A stretch of 64,000 nt of DNA from Synoicihabitans lomoniglobus (GCF_029023725.1 NZ_CP119075.1:3033501-3097500), one strand, 5' to 3'; shown: positions 34,592-44,003, numbered from the stretch's first letter. A program made the numbers and translations. The notes: generated by a model not told the origin, from the sequence alone.

Positions 34592-35442
34592 CTAAAAACG
34601 GAGTTTCATCGTCAATTCAACGTAGGCGGCGCTGTCGCCTTTGATCTCAAAATTCCGATCATAGTAGTCGAAGCGCCGGTTGATCACCGCGCCGCCGTCG
34701 AGCCTCAGTTCAATCGCGGCGGACGGTCGGTAGGATAGACCGCCGCCGAGGCGGAACTCGCGATAGTCCATGTGGGTGTCGTTCAATCCCGGGGCATTGA
34801 CGGTGGAAATGGCATAGCTTCCACCTTGGAAACACAGGCCGGCGTTGAAGCTAAGCTGCGGACTCATCTGGTAAATCACCTCGGTCTTGGGAAACCCGAA
34901 AGCCAGCGTCCAATCCGGCGAGAACTCCCATTGCAGTCCGAGCATCGGCAGCACGGGGTAATCACCCTCGGTCGAGGCGGCGAAGCCAGCGTTCCACCGG
35001 AACGTCGGGCTCACTTTATGGCCAACCGAAACGATCGCGGAGAGTCGAAAGCCGTCGCTGGAGAATCCGCCTTCGTCACTGCTCACGCTGGGACGGAGCG
35101 CAGCCATTCGCGTTCAGATCGTCGTAACTCCAGCTGATCGAACCGAAGGCGGTCGTATCACCGTTCCACTTACCACGGACGCCGTATTCGAACGCATCGT
35201 GCGCGATCTCCATGTCGCCGATGGTGGTGCCAGCCTGCTTTAGGTCGGCATGGGAAGAGAACGAGTAGGTCGCGGAGACCTCGTTGGATCCCGGAGAAAA
35301 AAGAGCGGACTGAGCGGAGGCCACGGGCAGGAGGCGGAGCGGTCACACACGCGGTCAGAAAAAAACATGTGGGCAGCGCGAACATGGCCGCGGCCGCTCG
35401 CCGACGGCGGAACAAGACGAATGAGCGACGACAAAGGTGCAT
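34592..35442 (-). pseudogene. Broken outer-membrane beta-barrel protein gene (two frameshifts)
   Basis: Three minus-strand frames must be joined. The 5' frame (from 35442 or the ATG at 35385) encodes a hydrophobic leader FALPTCFFLTACVTAP. The second (to 35076, stop) starts in effect at PVASAQSALFSPGSNEVSATYSF, which would follow the leader if one base near 35340 were removed. The third (35107-34592) carries VGHKVSPTFRWNAGFAAS and ends MKLRF, with strand-turn patterns and a C-terminal Phe as in outer-membrane barrels. The overlap of frames two and three near 35076-35107 marks the second shift. It may be a pseudogene or, less likely, assembly errors at two sites. Confidence 0.6.
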
Positions 35443-35850
35443 CTGGTCGGTGGTATTAGCGGCTAAATACGGGGACGAAAATGCCCCGATTTCCTCAACC
35501 TACCGAGTAGGCGACGAATTCCAGGCTTGAGTCGGTGATCCCACGGCACGCCTCAACCCACTATCCGCGTGGCTGCGAAGGTAACGATTGAACCCTGCCA
35601 AAAAAAGCGCGGTCCGAAAATCACGGTAGGAACGTTGAAGATGAGAACAGTCCGGATTGTGAGAGGTTTTTGGTGTCATGGCAAAAGCGTGAAATTGACT
35701 CACCGTGCACCGCAATTCTCCGCTCGCAGCACTCATACCCAGTCCGTCTGGGTAGTAACGGTAGGCCGAATTTCGGTTCCGCTTCATAGCCCCGACGCGG
35801 GTCCGGCGCTGGCTTGATCCTCGCACGATTACCCTCATGCTAAGCGCTTG
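35443..35850. other. 408-bp non-coding stretch
   Basis: No convincing gene. A plus-strand frame (35569-35817) has no recognisable sequence or start context, and the long minus-strand frame reaching to 36081 is antisense to the DUF4010 gene. A small inverted repeat ACCCAG/CTGGGT lies near 35740. It may contain the promoter of the downstream DUF4010 gene and the remnant upstream region of the broken barrel gene. Confidence 0.5.
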
Positions 35851-37110
35851 ATGCCCCTTACCCTTGCCGCCATCGCTGCCAGCGCCGGACTCGGTGCGCT
35901 CGTCGGATTGATTCGCCAATGGAGCGAGCAAACCAAGAACGAAGCCACCGACGGTCCCTCGATCGATTTCGGCGGTGTGCGCACGCACACGTTCTGGGGC
36001 GTGCTGGGTTGTCTCGGCGGCGCCGCCACCGAACGAGCGGCTTGGGCGTTGCCGGTGATCATCGCCGCGATCGCGTCCCACCAGATCGTGTTTCGCTGGC
36101 GCGGGCCGGTGCCGGGCAACGGCGGCGGCACGAGCTTTGCCGCCATGTTACTGACGATTCTGGCTGGCACGTTGGTCGCCTGGGATCTCACGCAGGCGGC
36201 CGTGTTGGTGACGACCCTCACCATGGTGACCCTGGGGTTGAAACAGCCGATTCACAATTGGACGCGTAAATTTACTGCCGAGGACGTGCGGGCCGCGCTG
36301 CAGTTTGTCGCCATCACCGGCGTGGTGCTCCCGCTCGTGCCGAATCGCGCGATGGGTCCTTTCGACGGGTTCAACCCCTACTCCACGTGGTTGATGGTTG
36401 TGCTCATTTCCGGGGTGGGATTTGCCGGTTACGTGGCCATGCGGTTGTTTGGCACCAAGTCCGGTGTGTTTGTCACCAGTTTGCTGGGAGGGCTCGCTTC
36501 GAGCACTGCCACGACGTTGGCGTTTAGTCGCCGCAGCAAAGAGGACCCCGACCTCTCCATCCACTACGCGTTCGCGATCTCCACCGCCTGCACGGTGATG
36601 GTCCCGCGGGTGATCGCGGTCATCGCCGTATTAAACGCCCCGTTGGCCATGGCCGTCGCCAAGCCTTTGTTGCTGATGACACTGCCGGCGATCGTCTTCG
36701 GCGCATGGTATGCGTTTCGACCCAGCGCCGGCAGCAGCGTGGCGTCGCCGTCCATGAACAATCCGCTGAGTTTGCGCACCTCGGTCAAATTTGCCCTGCT
36801 GTATGCGTTGTTCGCGTTTTTGGTCAAAGCGGTCACTCAACTCGATCTGCAGAGCGGATTACTGCCTTTGAGTTTCATCTCGGGCCTGACCGACATGGAC
36901 GCGATCGCTCTTTCCATGGCCGATAGTCAACGCGGCGACGGGCTACCCCTCAGTCTCGCCGTCAACGCCATCGTCATGGGCGCCATCGCCAATGCCCTCC
37001 TCAAAGCCGGCATGGCCGTGAGCCTCGGTTCCCGGCCACTGCGCCTCCCGGTGGGACTGGTGCTCGGTGCCACCGCGGTTGTGGGTGCCGTCACCATCGG
37101 ACTGAACTGA
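35851..37110 (+). CDS. MgtC/SapB-family membrane protein with DUF4010
   Basis: 419 residues from the ATG at 35851. The first part resembles the MgtC domain: GALVGLIRQWSEQ, FGGVRTHTFWGVLGCLGG. The rest is the DUF4010 membrane domain: DVRAALQFVAITGVVLPLVPN, VGFAGYVAMRLFGTKSG, LLGGLASSTATTLAFSRRS, and a late SGLTDMDAIALSMAD. About 12 membrane segments in all. The function is unknown; relatives are linked to magnesium or acid stress by distant homology only. Monocistronic as far as can be seen; it stops 63 nt before lipB. Confidence 0.85.
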   Translation: MPLTLAAIAASAGLGALVGLIRQWSEQTKNEATDGPSIDFGGVRTHTFWGVLGCLGGAATERAAWALPVIIAAIASHQIVFRWRGPVPGNGGGTSFAAMLLTILAGTLVAWDLTQAAVLVTTLTMVTLGLKQPIHNWTRKFTAEDVRAALQFVAITGVVLPLVPNRAMGPFDGFNPYSTWLMVVLISGVGFAGYVAMRLFGTKSGVFVTSLLGGLASSTATTLAFSRRSKEDPDLSIHYAFAISTACTVMVPRVIAVIAVLNAPLAMAVAKPLLLMTLPAIVFGAWYAFRPSAGSSVASPSMNNPLSLRTSVKFALLYALFAFLVKAVTQLDLQSGLLPLSFISGLTDMDAIALSMADSQRGDGLPLSLAVNAIVMGAIANALLKAGMAVSLGSRPLRLPVGLVLGATAVVGAVTIGLN

Positions 37111-37172
37111 GGCGAGTCGGCCATGTCGCTGCGGGAGTTGCACCGCCGCTGGTTTTCCCCACGCTGCGCGCC

Positions 37173-37865
37173 ATGCTCCCGACCGCGCCTTCAACCGTTC
37201 AAATCGTCGACTGGGGTCGCACCACTTACGGGGCGGCGACGGAGCGTCAACGCGGGCTGGTGGGTGAGCGCATCGCGGGCAAGACCCCAGACACGCTCGT
37301 ATTTACCGAACACGATCCGGTTTACACCGTCGGTCTGCGGCAGGGCGCCGCCGCCAACCTATTGTGGGACCCGGCGCAACTTGCCGCGCAAGGCATCACC
37401 GTGGCCGAAACCAATCGCGGCGGTGACATTACGTATCATGGCCCCGGCCAGATCGTGGGTTACCCGATCGTCGACCTTTCCGCCGTTAAAGACCTGCACG
37501 CTTACCTGCGCTTTTTGGAGGAAGTCATGATTCGTGCCGTGGGCGCGCTCGGCCTCGCCGCCACGCGTCGCGACGGACTCACCGGCATCTGGGTGGGCTC
37601 GCGCAAAATTGCGGCCATCGGCGTGGCCGTGCGCCGCTGGGTCGCCTATCACGGCTTTGCCCTCAACGTGAATCCGAACCTCGACCATTTCGCCGGCATC
37701 GTGCCCTGCGGTATCGCCTCCGCCGATGGCACCGTCACGTCCCTCGCCCGCGAATTGCCCACCGCGCCTCCTTCGATGGACGAGGTGCGCGCCGTGCTAG
37801 TGCAGGAATTCACCACGCTCTGGCCGGAGTTCATCGCGGGTCGAAGCACGCCGACTGTTTCATAA
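37173..37865 (+). CDS. lipB: Octanoyl-[acyl-carrier-protein]:protein octanoyltransferase
   Basis: 230 residues. LipB moves octanoate from ACP to the lipoyl domains of 2-oxoacid dehydrogenases and GcvH, the first step of lipoate assembly. Visible motifs: the acyl-pocket GGDITYHGPGQIVGYPIVDL, the catalytic Lys/His region SRKIAAIGVAVRRWVAYHGF and the catalytic Cys in GIVPCGI. Length is slightly above the usual 210-220. lipA lies 236 bp downstream on the same strand, but a long REP-like palindrome separates them. Confidence 0.96.
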   Translation: MLPTAPSTVQIVDWGRTTYGAATERQRGLVGERIAGKTPDTLVFTEHDPVYTVGLRQGAAANLLWDPAQLAAQGITVAETNRGGDITYHGPGQIVGYPIVDLSAVKDLHAYLRFLEEVMIRAVGALGLAATRRDGLTGIWVGSRKIAAIGVAVRRWVAYHGFALNVNPNLDHFAGIVPCGIASADGTVTSLARELPTAPPSMDEVRAVLVQEFTTLWPEFIAGRSTPTVS

Positions 37866-37872
37866 CCAACAC

Positions 37873-37954
37873 GTAGGAACGTGCTTGCGCGCGATGCACA
37901 CGTCGGGTTGGCGCCAAGAGGCTTCGTATTCATCGCGCGTAAACACGCTCCTAC
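37873..37954. repeat. REP-like inverted repeat pair between lipB and lipA
   Basis: The left arm (37873-37896) and right arm (37931-37954) are inverted 24-nt copies with three mismatches, spaced by 34 nt. The arm core reads GTAGGA-CGTG-TT-CGCGCGATG with variable positions. It starts 8 nt past the lipB stop and ends about 147 nt before lipA. The sequence is unrelated to the 28-kb pair. A terminator or RNA-stability role is possible, but it has no T-run. Confidence 0.75.
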
Positions 37955-38101
37955 AAGGCCATCAATCCGATTGCCTCCCTCGGAGCCGCCAGCCCTTGCC
38001 CAATGAACCCGGATTACTCCGTCCCAACAGCGATTCTCATAGTCGTATTTTATCCGTGTTTATTCGGGCCCACCTGTGGTTAGTTAACCGCTTCAACTCT
38101 C

Positions 38102-39007
38102 ATGGATCTGACCGACACCACACGTAAACCCTCCTGGCTCCGTGCCAAATTGCCCTCCGGCCCGGGCTACCAAGCCGTGCGCAAGCTCGTGGATGAACAT
38201 CAGCTCCACACCGTTTGCCAGAGCGCCCAGTGCCCCAATCTCGGCGAGTGTTGGTCCCGCGGCACCGCGACGGTCATGATTCTGGGCAACATCTGCACGC
38301 GCTCCTGCAATTTTTGTGCAATCCAGACCGGCCGACCCACCGAATACGACATCGCCGAGCCCGCCCGCGTCGCCGACGCCGTGGCCAAGATGAATCTGAA
38401 GCACTGCGTGATCACCTCGGTCGCTCGCGACGAGTTGGCCGATGGCGGAGCCGCGATTTGGGCCGCCACCATCCGCGCCATTCGCCACCGTAATCCCTCG
38501 ACCGCGATCGAGGTGCTCGTGCCCGATTTCAAAGGTCGTATGGACCAAGTCGATACCGTGCTCGACGCCAAGCCCGACATCTACAATCACAACGTCGAGA
38601 CCGTCGAACGCCTGCAAAAACCCGTCCGCGTGCAGGCCCGCTACGAGCGTTCCCGCTCCGTGCTGCGTCACGCCAAGTCGCGCGGTTTCACCACCAAGAC
38701 CGGCATCATGCTCGGCCTCGGCGAGCGCAAGGAGGAGATCGAGCAAACCCTGCGTGATCTGGTCGACGACGGCGTGGATATCCTGACCATCGGCCAATAC
38801 CTGCAGCCGACTCCAAAGCATTGGAAGATCGACCGCTGGGTGCATCCGGATGAGTTCGAGCACTGGCACAAGTGGGGCCTCGAAATCGGCTTCGGCGTCG
38901 TCGAAAGCGGCGCCATGGTGCGCTCCAGCTATCACGCCGACGAACAATCCGAAAAATACACCGGCGAGGAGCACCTCAACCGCTCCAACGCGCTGGCCGG
39001 GGTGTGA
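38102..39007 (+). CDS. lipA: Lipoyl synthase
   Basis: 301 residues. A radical-SAM enzyme that inserts two sulfurs into protein-bound octanoyl groups. The auxiliary cluster Cys ligands are in CQSAQCPNLGEC (Cx4Cx5C pattern), and the SAM-cluster ligands in CTRSCNFC (Cx3Cx2C). The LipA C-terminal serine ligand motif VRSSYHADEQ is present, as is YNHNVETVERL. Length is normal. Upstream, GGTTAGTTAACC near 38075 is a small palindrome of unknown meaning. It follows lipB with an intervening REP-like pair. Confidence 0.97.
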   Translation: MDLTDTTRKPSWLRAKLPSGPGYQAVRKLVDEHQLHTVCQSAQCPNLGECWSRGTATVMILGNICTRSCNFCAIQTGRPTEYDIAEPARVADAVAKMNLKHCVITSVARDELADGGAAIWAATIRAIRHRNPSTAIEVLVPDFKGRMDQVDTVLDAKPDIYNHNVETVERLQKPVRVQARYERSRSVLRHAKSRGFTTKTGIMLGLGERKEEIEQTLRDLVDDGVDILTIGQYLQPTPKHWKIDRWVHPDEFEHWHKWGLEIGFGVVESGAMVRSSYHADEQSEKYTGEEHLNRSNALAGV

Positions 39008-39370
39008 CCTTCGGAAGGTTCCAAGCCTTCATTCAGTAGGCAGAATAGTTTTTGTGCAAATCGGAACTTGAATTCCTGATTGCGCAATTTCGACCTATCT
39101 TCATGTTTACAAGTGAGATATAAATTGAGTTCCGTCGTCAACTTCTTGGATTTCCCTTTGTGACCCTGCTAGGGCCTCGTCAAGCGGCTCCCCTCGTTCG
39201 CAGCGTCTTGCCTGACCAAACCTACGTCGAACGCGACCCAGATTAGCTACACCTTTTCATTCGGTCGACGCCAGGTCCGTTCCCGCTTTAAATCTGTTCC
39301 GCCAGCCACCGGAAAGTAACGCGATGCAGCAGGTCCGGCTTTGCCTTTTAGCGCGAAAAACCTCTGATCA
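39008..39370. other. 363-bp non-coding stretch between lipA and the phosphatase gene
   Basis: AT-rich over its first 140 bases relative to the flanking genes. No convincing gene on either strand. A short palindrome ACCTTCGGAAGGT lies directly after the lipA stop, with no T-run. No tRNA or riboswitch pattern recognised. Likely contains the promoter of the downstream phosphatase gene. Confidence 0.5.
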
Positions 39371-40753
39371 ATGACCATGCGCCTGCGTTCTCTCCTCTCC
39401 GCTCTCCTCGCCACGTTGATCCTCGCGGGTGCTCTCGCTGCGGGCGAAATTGTTTCCGGCCCGATGTTGGGCTATCGTGCCCATCGCGAGGTCTTCCTCT
39501 GGCTCGAAACCAAGGACGCCAAGGAGGTCACGTTAACCTACTGGTTGCTCGGACAACCTGATTCGACCTCGTCGATCACGCATCACGACACCCCCGCTCA
39601 TCCCGCCGGCGGCCAGATCCACCATTTCCGCCCCGGACTCCTCAAAATGGGCGGCACTTACCAATACCGCATCACCATCGATGGCGAAGACCAGGCCCTC
39701 GCCGCCCCTGCGACCTTTGCCACCCAGGAACTGTGGGAATGGCGCACCCCGCCGCCCGACTTCTCGTTCATTGTTGGCTCCTGCGCCTACATTAATGAAG
39801 CCGAATTTGACCGGCCCGGCTCTCCCTACGGCAAGACCACTCGCACCTTCGAACTCATGGGTGAGTCCGACGCCGACTTCATGATCTGGACCGGAGACAA
39901 CTGGTATTGGCGCGAAGCCGACTACGACTCGATCAGCGGTCTTTGGCATCGACCCATGCACGATCGCGCCATTCCCGAGATGCAAAAGCTCCTCGGCACC
40001 ATGCATCACTACGCCACGTGGGACGACCACGACTACGGCCCCAACGACTCCAACTGGTCCTACGAATACAAGGACACCGCCCGGGACATCTTTCAGGCCT
40101 ACTGGGGCAACCACGCTTACGGCGAGCGCGACAACCCCGGGGTCTACAGCAAGTTCTATTGGGGCGACGCCGCGTTCTTCCTCATGGACAACCACTACTA
40201 TCGGGACGCCGCCGGGCTCGACCAGGACAAGCACCCGGAGAAGACCCAGTGGGGTCGCCACCAACTCGAATGGCTCAAGCAGTCCCTCCTCGCCGCCAAA
40301 GAGCTCAATCACTTCAAGTTCCTCTTCATCGCCACGGGCAACCAAATGCTCCAGTCGACGTCTCGCGGTGAAAGCCATGAACTCTACCGTCACGAACGCG
40401 AAGAGCTGATGGAGTTCATCGTGGAAAACGAGCTCACCGGCGTCGTGTTCCTCACTGGCGATGTGCACTTTTCGGCCATGTATAAACGCGAGCTCAGTGC
40501 CGGCCAGTGGGTCTACGAGATCACGTCATCGCCGTTCAGCAGCGGCGCCTGGACCAACATCGCCGACACCCCGGGCGGCAAAGATCCCGCCCTGCTCCCC
40601 GACACGCTCGTGCCGGATCAAAACTTCACCCGCGTCGATGTCACCGGATCAGGCGCCGAGCGCGCCTTGGTCGTCACCTGCATCGATAAACAAGGCACCG
40701 TGCGCTATACCCGGACGATAAAACTGTCGGATCTGCGCCCCTCCGCGCAATAA
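39371..40753 (+). CDS. PhoD-type alkaline phosphatase / metallophosphoesterase
   Basis: 460 residues. A signal peptide (LRSLLSALLATLILAGALAAG) leads into a beta-rich N-terminal domain (about 30-130) then a PhoD-like core: IVGSCAYINEAEFD, DFMIWTGDNWYWREADYD with metal ligands, YATWDDHDYGPNDSNW, FKFLFIATGNQ and VVFLTGDVHFSAMYKREL. PhoD enzymes hydrolyse phosphate mono- or diesters outside the cytoplasm using Fe/Ca; exported here by its signal. The precise substrate is unknown. No twin-arginine motif is visible, unusual for PhoD, but Sec export of relatives occurs. Followed after 49 nt by the AMP nucleosidase gene. Confidence 0.9.
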   Translation: MTMRLRSLLSALLATLILAGALAAGEIVSGPMLGYRAHREVFLWLETKDAKEVTLTYWLLGQPDSTSSITHHDTPAHPAGGQIHHFRPGLLKMGGTYQYRITIDGEDQALAAPATFATQELWEWRTPPPDFSFIVGSCAYINEAEFDRPGSPYGKTTRTFELMGESDADFMIWTGDNWYWREADYDSISGLWHRPMHDRAIPEMQKLLGTMHHYATWDDHDYGPNDSNWSYEYKDTARDIFQAYWGNHAYGERDNPGVYSKFYWGDAAFFLMDNHYYRDAAGLDQDKHPEKTQWGRHQLEWLKQSLLAAKELNHFKFLFIATGNQMLQSTSRGESHELYRHEREELMEFIVENELTGVVFLTGDVHFSAMYKRELSAGQWVYEITSSPFSSGAWTNIADTPGGKDPALLPDTLVPDQNFTRVDVTGSGAERALVVTCIDKQGTVRYTRTIKLSDLRPSAQ

Positions 40754-40802
40754 CTGCACGCGCCTGCTTGCCCCGACCCGACCGGCGGGTGTATCCATCT
40801 TC

Positions 40803-41651
40803 ATGCCGAAACCTGTCACGTCCGCCGCAGCTTCCGCGCCGCCCTCCGCTTCCCCCGTCTCCACGCCTTCGCCCAAGGGCCTGAAAACACGACGTCAGAT
40901 CGTGGAAAACTGGCTGCCGCGCTACACTGGCGTGCCACTCAAGGAATTCGGCGATCACATCCTGCTGACCAATTTTCAACGTTACGTGAACCTGTTCGCC
41001 CAATGGCACCGGGTGAAGGTCAAGGGCAAGGACAAGCCCATGCCCAATGCCACGGCCGGCAACATCACCATCATCAACTTCGGCATGGGCAGTGCCACCG
41101 CCGCCACGGTGATGGATTTGCTCACCGCCATCAAACCCAAGGCCGTGCTGTTTCTCGGCAAGTGCGGCGGACTCAAACACCGCGCTGAGATCGGTGACTT
41201 GATCCTGCCGATCGCCGCGATTCGGGGCGAGGGCACGAGCAACGACTATCTGCCGCCGGAAGTGCCCGCCCTGCCCGCCTTCGCGCTGCAGAAGGCCATC
41301 TCCACGACCATCCGCGACTCCGCCCGCGACTATTGGACCGGCACGGTCTACACCACCAACCGCCGAGTGTGGGAGCACGACGCGAAATTTAAAAAATACC
41401 TGCGCAAGATCCGCGCCATCGCGGTCGACATGGAAACCGCGACGATCTTCATGACCGGATTCTACAACGAGATCACCACCGGCGCACTGTTGCTCGTCAG
41501 CGATCAACCGATGATCCCCGAAGGGGTCAAAACCGCCGAGAGCGATGCCGAAGTCGACGAAACCTACGTCACCGATCACCTCAAAATCGGTATCGAGTCC
41601 CTCAACCAACTGATCAATCAGGGCCTCACGTTGAAGCACCTGAAATTCTAG
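40803..41651 (+). CDS. amn: AMP nucleosidase
   Basis: 282 residues. AMP nucleosidase splits AMP to adenine and ribose-5-phosphate. A disordered Pro/Ser N-terminus of about 25 residues is followed by the nucleoside phosphorylase-like core: INFGMGSATAATVMDLL, VLFLGKCGGLKHRAEIGDL, ILPIAAIRGEGTSNDYLPPE and the nucleobase site VDMETATIFMTGFYN. It is the short form (E. coli Amn has an extra N-terminal domain), as in Bacteroidota. Adjacent to the PGPGW membrane protein gene, 11 nt downstream, suggesting a shared transcript. Confidence 0.92.
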   Translation: MPKPVTSAAASAPPSASPVSTPSPKGLKTRRQIVENWLPRYTGVPLKEFGDHILLTNFQRYVNLFAQWHRVKVKGKDKPMPNATAGNITIINFGMGSATAATVMDLLTAIKPKAVLFLGKCGGLKHRAEIGDLILPIAAIRGEGTSNDYLPPEVPALPAFALQKAISTTIRDSARDYWTGTVYTTNRRVWEHDAKFKKYLRKIRAIAVDMETATIFMTGFYNEITTGALLLVSDQPMIPEGVKTAESDAEVDETYVTDHLKIGIESLNQLINQGLTLKHLKF

Positions 41652-41662
41652 CCCCACCACCC

Positions 41663-42037
41663 ATGTCCTTTTCCAAAGCCCACGCCCGGGGTGAACAAGT
41701 TGTGGACTCGTTTCGGGCCCGCATGCGCGAACACTGGCAGGAGTTTCGCACGGCCGAGCCGGGCCACCGATTCCAGGAAAGATTCGACCGACGCGCCCGC
41801 GAACGCGCCAACGGGGGATCACAGCTCAGTCGCATCCTGATCATCGGTTTCGCCTTGGTCTGCTTGGCCATTGCCATCCCGTTGATGATCCTGCCGGGCC
41901 CGGCGATTCTGTTTTACCTCCTGTCCGGTTTCCTCCTGGCGGGTGAATCGGGTTGGATCGCCTCCGGTATGGACCGGTTGGAAAAACTACTGCGCCGGAT
42001 CTTCAAACGTCCCGGCCGACGCCGCTTGAAAAGCTGA
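41663..42037 (+). CDS. PGPGW-like small membrane protein
   Basis: 124 residues. A charged, Arg-rich N-terminal half (HWQEFRTAEPGHRFQERFDRRARERA) is followed by two hydrophobic segments (ILIIGFALVCLAIAIPLMI, AILFYLLSGFLLAG) and a basic tail. The LMILPGPAILFYLLSGF segment resembles the putative transmembrane PGPGW family. Function unknown. Immediately downstream of amn on the same strand and convergent with the next gene. Confidence 0.7.
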   Translation: MSFSKAHARGEQVVDSFRARMREHWQEFRTAEPGHRFQERFDRRARERANGGSQLSRILIIGFALVCLAIAIPLMILPGPAILFYLLSGFLLAGESGWIASGMDRLEKLLRRIFKRPGRRRLKS

Positions 42038-42040
42038 GCG

Positions 42041-42850
42041 TTATTCGGGCTCGGTTTCCTTGGTCAGATCGAGCACCGGCATCGTGGCCAAATCAAAATC
42101 CTCGTCGACCACCGTCAGATCGCCGATCTCGACGCTGCCCGCCTTGCCAAACGCCCGCCCCACCGTGGACAGCTCCGGCGTCTTGGTTTCGCGGCCAATC
42201 ACCGGCCCCGCCACCTGCACGATCTGCGGCAGTGCGTCCGCCGCCCACACCCCTCGCGTCGGACACGCGATGCGCGTTTGCCACAGCGGCACGAGCTCCC
42301 CCTTGACCAGCGCCGATCGATCATACGCCGCCACATTCATCACAAACAGATCCTCCTTGGAGAGCTCCAACACGCGCTGCGCTTTTTCGGCCCGCATGCC
42401 CCGCAACCACTGGCGCACATCCAGTCCCGTCGTCGTTTCCACTTCCCACATGAGATCCAGTTTGTCGCCGCCCAGCACTTTCAACGCCGCCCCGGGTTGC
42501 GAACGCAGACTGCCCCAGGAAAACCCCAACACGATTGTCGGCGGATGCGCATCCGTCGCGGGGACATACCCCTCGCGCTTCAAGGTCCGTAGCACCGTTT
42601 GCAGGAACGCGTCGTTTTCCGGCTCTTTTTCTCCCGCCATGCCCCGCCCAAAATCCTGATAACCGGTCGTCACCGCTTGATAATACACCGGCGAATCCGG
42701 CGACGCCTCGGGATACGTGCGCCCGATCTCCGTCATGTCGGTCACGGCAATCACCGAAAGCGATTCCATCGAAGGAGCCGCCGCGAGGGTCGATGACAGC
42801 GTCAGACTGGCGAAAAGAAACGAACTGAAAAATCGGCGGAGGGAGGACAT
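42041..42850 (-). CDS. Exported protein of unknown function
   Basis: 269 residues from the ATG at 42850 (MSSLRRFFSSFLFASLTLSSTLAAA), a signal peptide; the longer frame adds 15 codons. The mature part has a short 'ALQTVLRTLKREGYVPAT' helix, HPPTIVLGFSWGSLRSQPG and VPLWQTRIACPTRGVWAADALP. It has one Cys and looks like a periplasmic soluble protein. No family recognised; it resembles other verrucomicrobial exported proteins without known role. Divergent from the next plus-strand gene across about 120 bp. Confidence 0.7.
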   Translation of the reverse strand: MSSLRRFFSSFLFASLTLSSTLAAAPSMESLSVIAVTDMTEIGRTYPEASPDSPVYYQAVTTGYQDFGRGMAGEKEPENDAFLQTVLRTLKREGYVPATDAHPPTIVLGFSWGSLRSQPGAALKVLGGDKLDLMWEVETTTGLDVRQWLRGMRAEKAQRVLELSKEDLFVMNVAAYDRSALVKGELVPLWQTRIACPTRGVWAADALPQIVQVAGPVIGRETKTPELSTVGRAFGKAGSVEIGDLTVVDEDFDLATMPVLDLTKETEPE

Positions 42851-42972
42851 GAGCAACAAGGAACCTTCGATAAAACGACCCCAACGCGACCCCAATAGTT
42901 CCGTTCCGCCACAGGTTTACCTTAACGTCAAACTCGGCGAAGCTTTCTCCCTCCCCGTCGCCCCGCCATGCC

Positions 42973-43878
42973 ATGACCATGCGTCGCCTCGTCCTACCCC
43001 TCCTGCTCGCCTCGCTCACCTTCACCGCTCGGGCCGATATCCGCACGTTGGACGTCGGGCGCAATCCCGAGAGCGTTACGCGCGGCTTCGGCGGCGACTA
43101 CTTCGTCACCATCATGGGTGAGCGCGGCTCCCATCCCGATGCCGCCACCGACGGCGAGATCCGCCGGGTCTCTCCCTCCGGACGAGTCCGCGTGTTTTCG
43201 CGCGGCGGACTCGCCGAACCCAAGGGCATTGTGTTCACCGGCGAAGCGCTCGTCACCGCCGACGGTAAAAACGTGTGGAAGATCGCCGCCGACGGCTCCA
43301 AGACCCTGCTCGCCGGTCTGGATCAGTTTCCCGAGCCTCCGGTTTATCTCAACGACGTCGCCAACGACCCCCGCGGCGAAGGCGTTTACGTGACCGACAT
43401 GAACAACAGTGGTGAACTCTTCGCCACCGGCAGCTTTGCACCGCTCGACGATGCCGGAATTCTGGCGCGCAAACCTCATGGCCGGGTCTACCACATCGCC
43501 TGGAACGGCACCGTGACCCTCGCGCTCGGCGACTCTCCGCTCATGCGTTACCCCAACGGTGTGTTCGTCGAACCCGACGGCCGTATCCTCGCAACTTCGT
43601 TTTGGTTGGGCCACGTGGTCGCCGGGTATCCGGGCGAAGCCCCACAGGTGATCGCCACCGGCTACCGCTCGGGCGACGGCGTCGAGATCGACGACCACGG
43701 CAATCTCTACGTGCTCGAGGTCCTCTCCGGAAAAATCTGGCAACTCCCGCCCCATGGTCGCGCGCCCCGTCTCCTGCACACCGCCCAGTCCGCCGCCGAC
43801 CACTACCTCGATCGCGACTCCAACACCCTGGTGGTGCCCGACAGCAAAGCCGGACAGTTGGTCTTTATCGATCTTTAG
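42973..43878 (+). CDS. Exported SMP-30/NHL-type beta-propeller protein
   Basis: 301 residues. Signal peptide MTMRRLVLPLLLASLTFTARA then a six-bladed propeller-like sequence with repeated units: GGLAEPKGIVFTGEALVTAD, VYLNDVANDPRGEGVYVTD, RYPNGVFVEPDGRILAT, GDGVEIDDHGNLYVLEVLSG. Metal-binding residues of gluconolactonase-type propellers (Glu, Asn, Asp) have plausible equivalents at 'YLNDV' and 'GDGVEID'. Probably periplasmic. The substrate is unknown, and non-enzymatic binding is possible. Followed after 125 bp by the putative glycosidase gene. Confidence 0.78.
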   Translation: MTMRRLVLPLLLASLTFTARADIRTLDVGRNPESVTRGFGGDYFVTIMGERGSHPDAATDGEIRRVSPSGRVRVFSRGGLAEPKGIVFTGEALVTADGKNVWKIAADGSKTLLAGLDQFPEPPVYLNDVANDPRGEGVYVTDMNNSGELFATGSFAPLDDAGILARKPHGRVYHIAWNGTVTLALGDSPLMRYPNGVFVEPDGRILATSFWLGHVVAGYPGEAPQVIATGYRSGDGVEIDDHGNLYVLEVLSGKIWQLPPHGRAPRLLHTAQSAADHYLDRDSNTLVVPDSKAGQLVFIDL

Positions 43879-44003
43879 CGCCCGAAGGCGGCCGCGCTCA
43901 AACGCGAGAGTCACATCACCACTGACGCCACGGGGGACGGCCGCATAACGTCGCCGTCCAGCGACCGGCGACCTCCGCCGGTCCCTCCGTCCAACCCCAC
44001 CTC

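Noticed and set aside
35500-36081. A minus-strand frame of 193 codons across the non-coding gap and the DUF4010 start
   Set aside because: Overlaps the conserved MgtC-like N-terminus on the other strand; composition is that of an antisense frame.
38070-38086. Small palindrome GGTTAGTTAACC before lipA as an operator
   Set aside because: Ten paired bases with a 2-nt loop are too short to distinguish from chance, and no second copy was noticed.
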